Source: JASHVB01 sp035535035 (GTDB lineage Bacteria > Pseudomonadota > Alphaproteobacteria > Acetobacterales > Acetobacteraceae). Taken from it: a DNA stretch of 64,000 nt. The stretch spans positions 1 to 64,000 of the forward strand of contig DATLQW010000081.1 in the NCBI GenBank assembly GCA_035535035.1. The letters are read 5' to 3'. The first letter of the stretch is position 1. Every line of letters begins with the position of its first letter. Positions 62,459-64,000 of the stretch are shown piece by piece. The notes below the pieces were generated by a model. That model was not told the origin of the DNA. It ran no database searches and worked only from the letters and a program-made list of their open reading frames with translations. Made by a program: the position numbers and the translations under genes.

Positions 62459-62944
62459 TTATTTCGTCGGCTGCAGCGTTACCGCCAGCTTGGCGATGGT
62501 CAGCGTCAGCTTGGTCGGCCCGCTATCGGCGGCCGGCGCCGTCGCGCGCCACTGCGCGTGGTCGATGTCCCGATACAGCGCCACGATGCCGATAGTCGTC
62601 ACGCCAGGTTTCAGCGTAAACGTCTGCGTCTGCGTCGCGCCCGGAGCAACGACGAATTGCTGCGAGGGCGCAGCCTCGTCCTGGCCTAGCGTCGCTTGCT
62701 CACGTTCGGTCAGCGCCGTCCAGTCGCTGCTGGAGAATTTCGCGGCGGCGGTGAGCTGATAGACCTTCACCGCGATCGGCGCCGCCTTGCCGCCGGGATC
62801 GGTGTTCTGGTCGGCGCCCCCGATCATGGTCAGCGTCAACACCGGGGGCGGCTTGGGCGCCGGACTGCAACGCGCCAGCAGGAGCCCTGCCGGCAACAGC
62901 AGCAGAGCCGGCAGCCACAGGAATTCGCGTCGGCCGTGTGTCAT
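62459..62944 (-). CDS. tssJ: Type VI secretion outer-membrane lipoprotein TssJ (VasD/Lip)
   Basis: This 161-residue protein should anchor the TssLM complex to the outer membrane. The N-terminal THGRREFLWLPALLLLPAG has a Tat-like RRxFL start and a hydrophobic core ending in LLARCSP, with the first mature cysteine at residue 26. The residue before the cysteine is arginine, unusual for a lipobox. The mature part has TLTMIGGADQNTDP near 39, PIAVKVYQLTAAAKFSSSDWTALTERE near 56 and the C-terminal beta strands of the family (GPTKLTLTIAKLAVTL). Its ATG overlaps the tagH stop as ATGA (62941-62944). Confidence 0.9.
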   Translation of the reverse strand: MTHGRREFLWLPALLLLPAGLLLARCSPAPKPPPVLTLTMIGGADQNTDPGGKAAPIAVKVYQLTAAAKFSSSDWTALTEREQATLGQDEAAPSQQFVVAPGATQTQTFTLKPGVTTIGIVALYRDIDHAQWRATAPAADSGPTKLTLTIAKLAVTLQPTK

Positions 62945-64000
62945 CTTTCCCTCGCCGCTACCTCGTCCAGCGCCTGCTCATAGGCGCGTGCGAAGGCCTT
63001 GCCAAAAACGCTGTCGAAATCGTCCGCCAGGGCCTGCACGGTGCGCGTATGCAACGCCTCATAGGCGTCCCAGGCGCGCGCTTTCTTTTGCGCCGGCAGC
63101 ACCGAAAGCCCGCCGCCTTGCTCCGCCTGCGCGCGCAGCTTCACCGGATCCAGCCCCTCCAGCACCGTGCGCACCGCCGACTGCATCGCCGCTATCGAGG
63201 CCAGCTCGTGCAGCCGGATGTCCTTCAGCGCATCCGCCACCGCCGCCGCCGCCGTCATGTCGGTGCGCCGCCCGGTGCCGAGCAGGGCCGCGAGCGCGTC
63301 GTCGTCGCCGGCGGAAAACTTCAGCGGGTTGTTGCCGCGCGCGCGGATGATCGTCTGCTCGATGCGGAATTCGCTCTTGATCGAGGCGCGCGCGATCAGC
63401 ACCGCGCGCAGGCCGGCGACCAGCGTACGGAATGCCTCGCCGAGCGAGCGCATCATGGCGGCCGGATCGCCCGGCCGTACGTCGGTCATGCCGGCGCCTT
63501 GCAGGAACGCACCGAGCAACGCGCCGTCGGACGGGGCAGGGGCGGCCACCGGCGGCGCGGGTGTTGCGGCGGGTCGCGTCGGCGCCGGCGGCCCAGGCTC
63601 GAGATCGAACGGCTCGTCGAACGGCGAGGACGCAGGCGCCGGTGTGGCAGGCGCCGGTGCGGCAGCAGCCGGTTCGGCCATGCGCGGCCTGGCCACCGCC
63701 GCGGGTTCGGCTTCGGCAAACGGGTTCACGTCGGCCGCCGGCGCCATTCGCTGCACGACCGGCTGGGCGAATGGCTGGGCAAACGGTTCAGCGACCTGGC
63801 GGGCAACCGGTTGGACGACCGGTTGGACGACCGGTTGCACGAAGGGTTGCACGGCAGACTGGGCGGCGGGCTGCGCCATGGGTTGGGCGAAGGCCGGTGG
63901 CGCCGTCGGCCGGGACGCCGGCGGAGCCACCGGCGGCGGGGCCGATTGCGGGTTGATGCCTGCCAGCAGGTCCTTGTCCCAGTCATCCGGCAACAGGTCG
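62941..64000 (-). CDS. tagH: TagH, FHA-domain-associated type VI protein (cut by window edge)
   Basis: The C-terminal part, about 353 codons, of a TagH protein; the frame runs open off the right edge and no start is present. The visible part is a long proline/alanine/valine/glutamine-rich linker followed by the conserved C-terminal TagH domain (about 190 residues), with LRAVLIARASIKSEFRIEQTIIRARGNNPLKFSAGDDDALAALLG, DALKDIRLHELASIAAMQSAVRTVLEGLDP and a final FDSVFGKAFARAYEQALDEVA. The N-terminal FHA domain, which would bind phosphothreonine, is outside the window. It starts this minus-strand run of tagH-tssJ-tssK-tssL-tssM-tagF-pppA as far as seen. Confidence 0.9.
   Translation of the reverse strand, partial: DLLPDDWDKDLLAGINPQSAPPPVAPPASRPTAPPAFAQPMAQPAAQSAVQPFVQPVVQPVVQPVARQVAEPFAQPFAQPVVQRMAPAADVNPFAEAEPAAVARPRMAEPAAAAPAPATPAPASSPFDEPFDLEPGPPAPTRPAATPAPPVAAPAPSDGALLGAFLQGAGMTDVRPGDPAAMMRSLGEAFRTLVAGLRAVLIARASIKSEFRIEQTIIRARGNNPLKFSAGDDDALAALLGTGRRTDMTAAAAVADALKDIRLHELASIAAMQSAVRTVLEGLDPVKLRAQAEQGGGLSVLPAQKKARAWDAYEALHTRTVQALADDFDSVFGKAFARAYEQALDEVAARER

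Overview
The window is high-GC DNA (roughly two thirds G+C by eye) with dense, mostly overlapping genes. It reads like the chromosome of an alphaproteobacterium of the Rhodospirillales/Acetobacteraceae type. This is inferred from the gene families (one-chain indolepyruvate ferredoxin oxidoreductase, GltBD, HxlR-EmrAB, an imp-type type VI secretion locus) and from codon use; no rRNA or other phylogenetic marker is present. No tRNA, rRNA, CRISPR array, intact insertion sequence or prophage was seen.

Left part (about 1-33600) is ordinary accessory and housekeeping metabolism. An hxlR-emrA-emrB drug efflux operon has a readable promoter and paired operators. It is followed by a small secreted protein, a glutathione S-transferase with a carboxymuconolactone-decarboxylase-like protein, an amidohydrolase, a polyprenyl diphosphate synthase for the quinone tail, an LLM-type flavin oxidoreductase and an HD-type hydrolase. 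Next is a co-directional block: a methyltransferase-PhyH dioxygenase fusion, a second EctD-like PhyH dioxygenase and a 1162-residue indolepyruvate ferredoxin oxidoreductase. Then come a ribosome-hibernation-type protein, glutamate synthase gltD/gltB, a gene-poor 0.9 kb stretch, a creatininase-family hydrolase, a ParDE toxin-antitoxin pair with a palindromic operator, a large PHP/DUF3604-like protein, a second LLM oxidoreductase, a TetR regulator divergent from an SDR, and a ketopantoate-reductase-like protein.

Middle part (about 33300-39800) holds a small hypothetical, an MgtC/SapB-DUF4010 membrane protein, a TPR-SPINDLY-type O-GlcNAc-transferase-like protein, a membrane-anchored protein with an HELSH zinc-protease-like motif, and an exported OmpA-family protein.

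Right part (about 39860 to the window end) is an almost complete imp-type type VI secretion locus. From the right edge, reading leftwards on the minus strand, it carries tagH (cut by the window), tssJ, tssK, tssL (with OmpA domain), tssM, tagF and pppA. A plus-strand pair clpV (tssH)-hcp (tssD) follows, then on the minus strand tssA, tssB, tssC1, tssC2, tagJ, tssE, tssF and tssG. A SAM methyltransferase with a regulatory domain is translationally coupled to tssG. VgrG, PAAR, the PpkA kinase and recognisable effectors are not in the window. TagF, PppA and TagH indicate post-translational (threonine phosphorylation) control.

The most unusual structural signal is a set of palindromic, REP-like elements. 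Several are composite inverted pairs of about 30-bp half-elements, and they sit in at least seven of the gene junctions of the secretion locus; one reaches into the 5' end of tssC2. The most interesting protein-level leads are the methyltransferase coupled to tssG, the HELSH/OmpA pair just downstream of it, and the methyltransferase-dioxygenase fusion.
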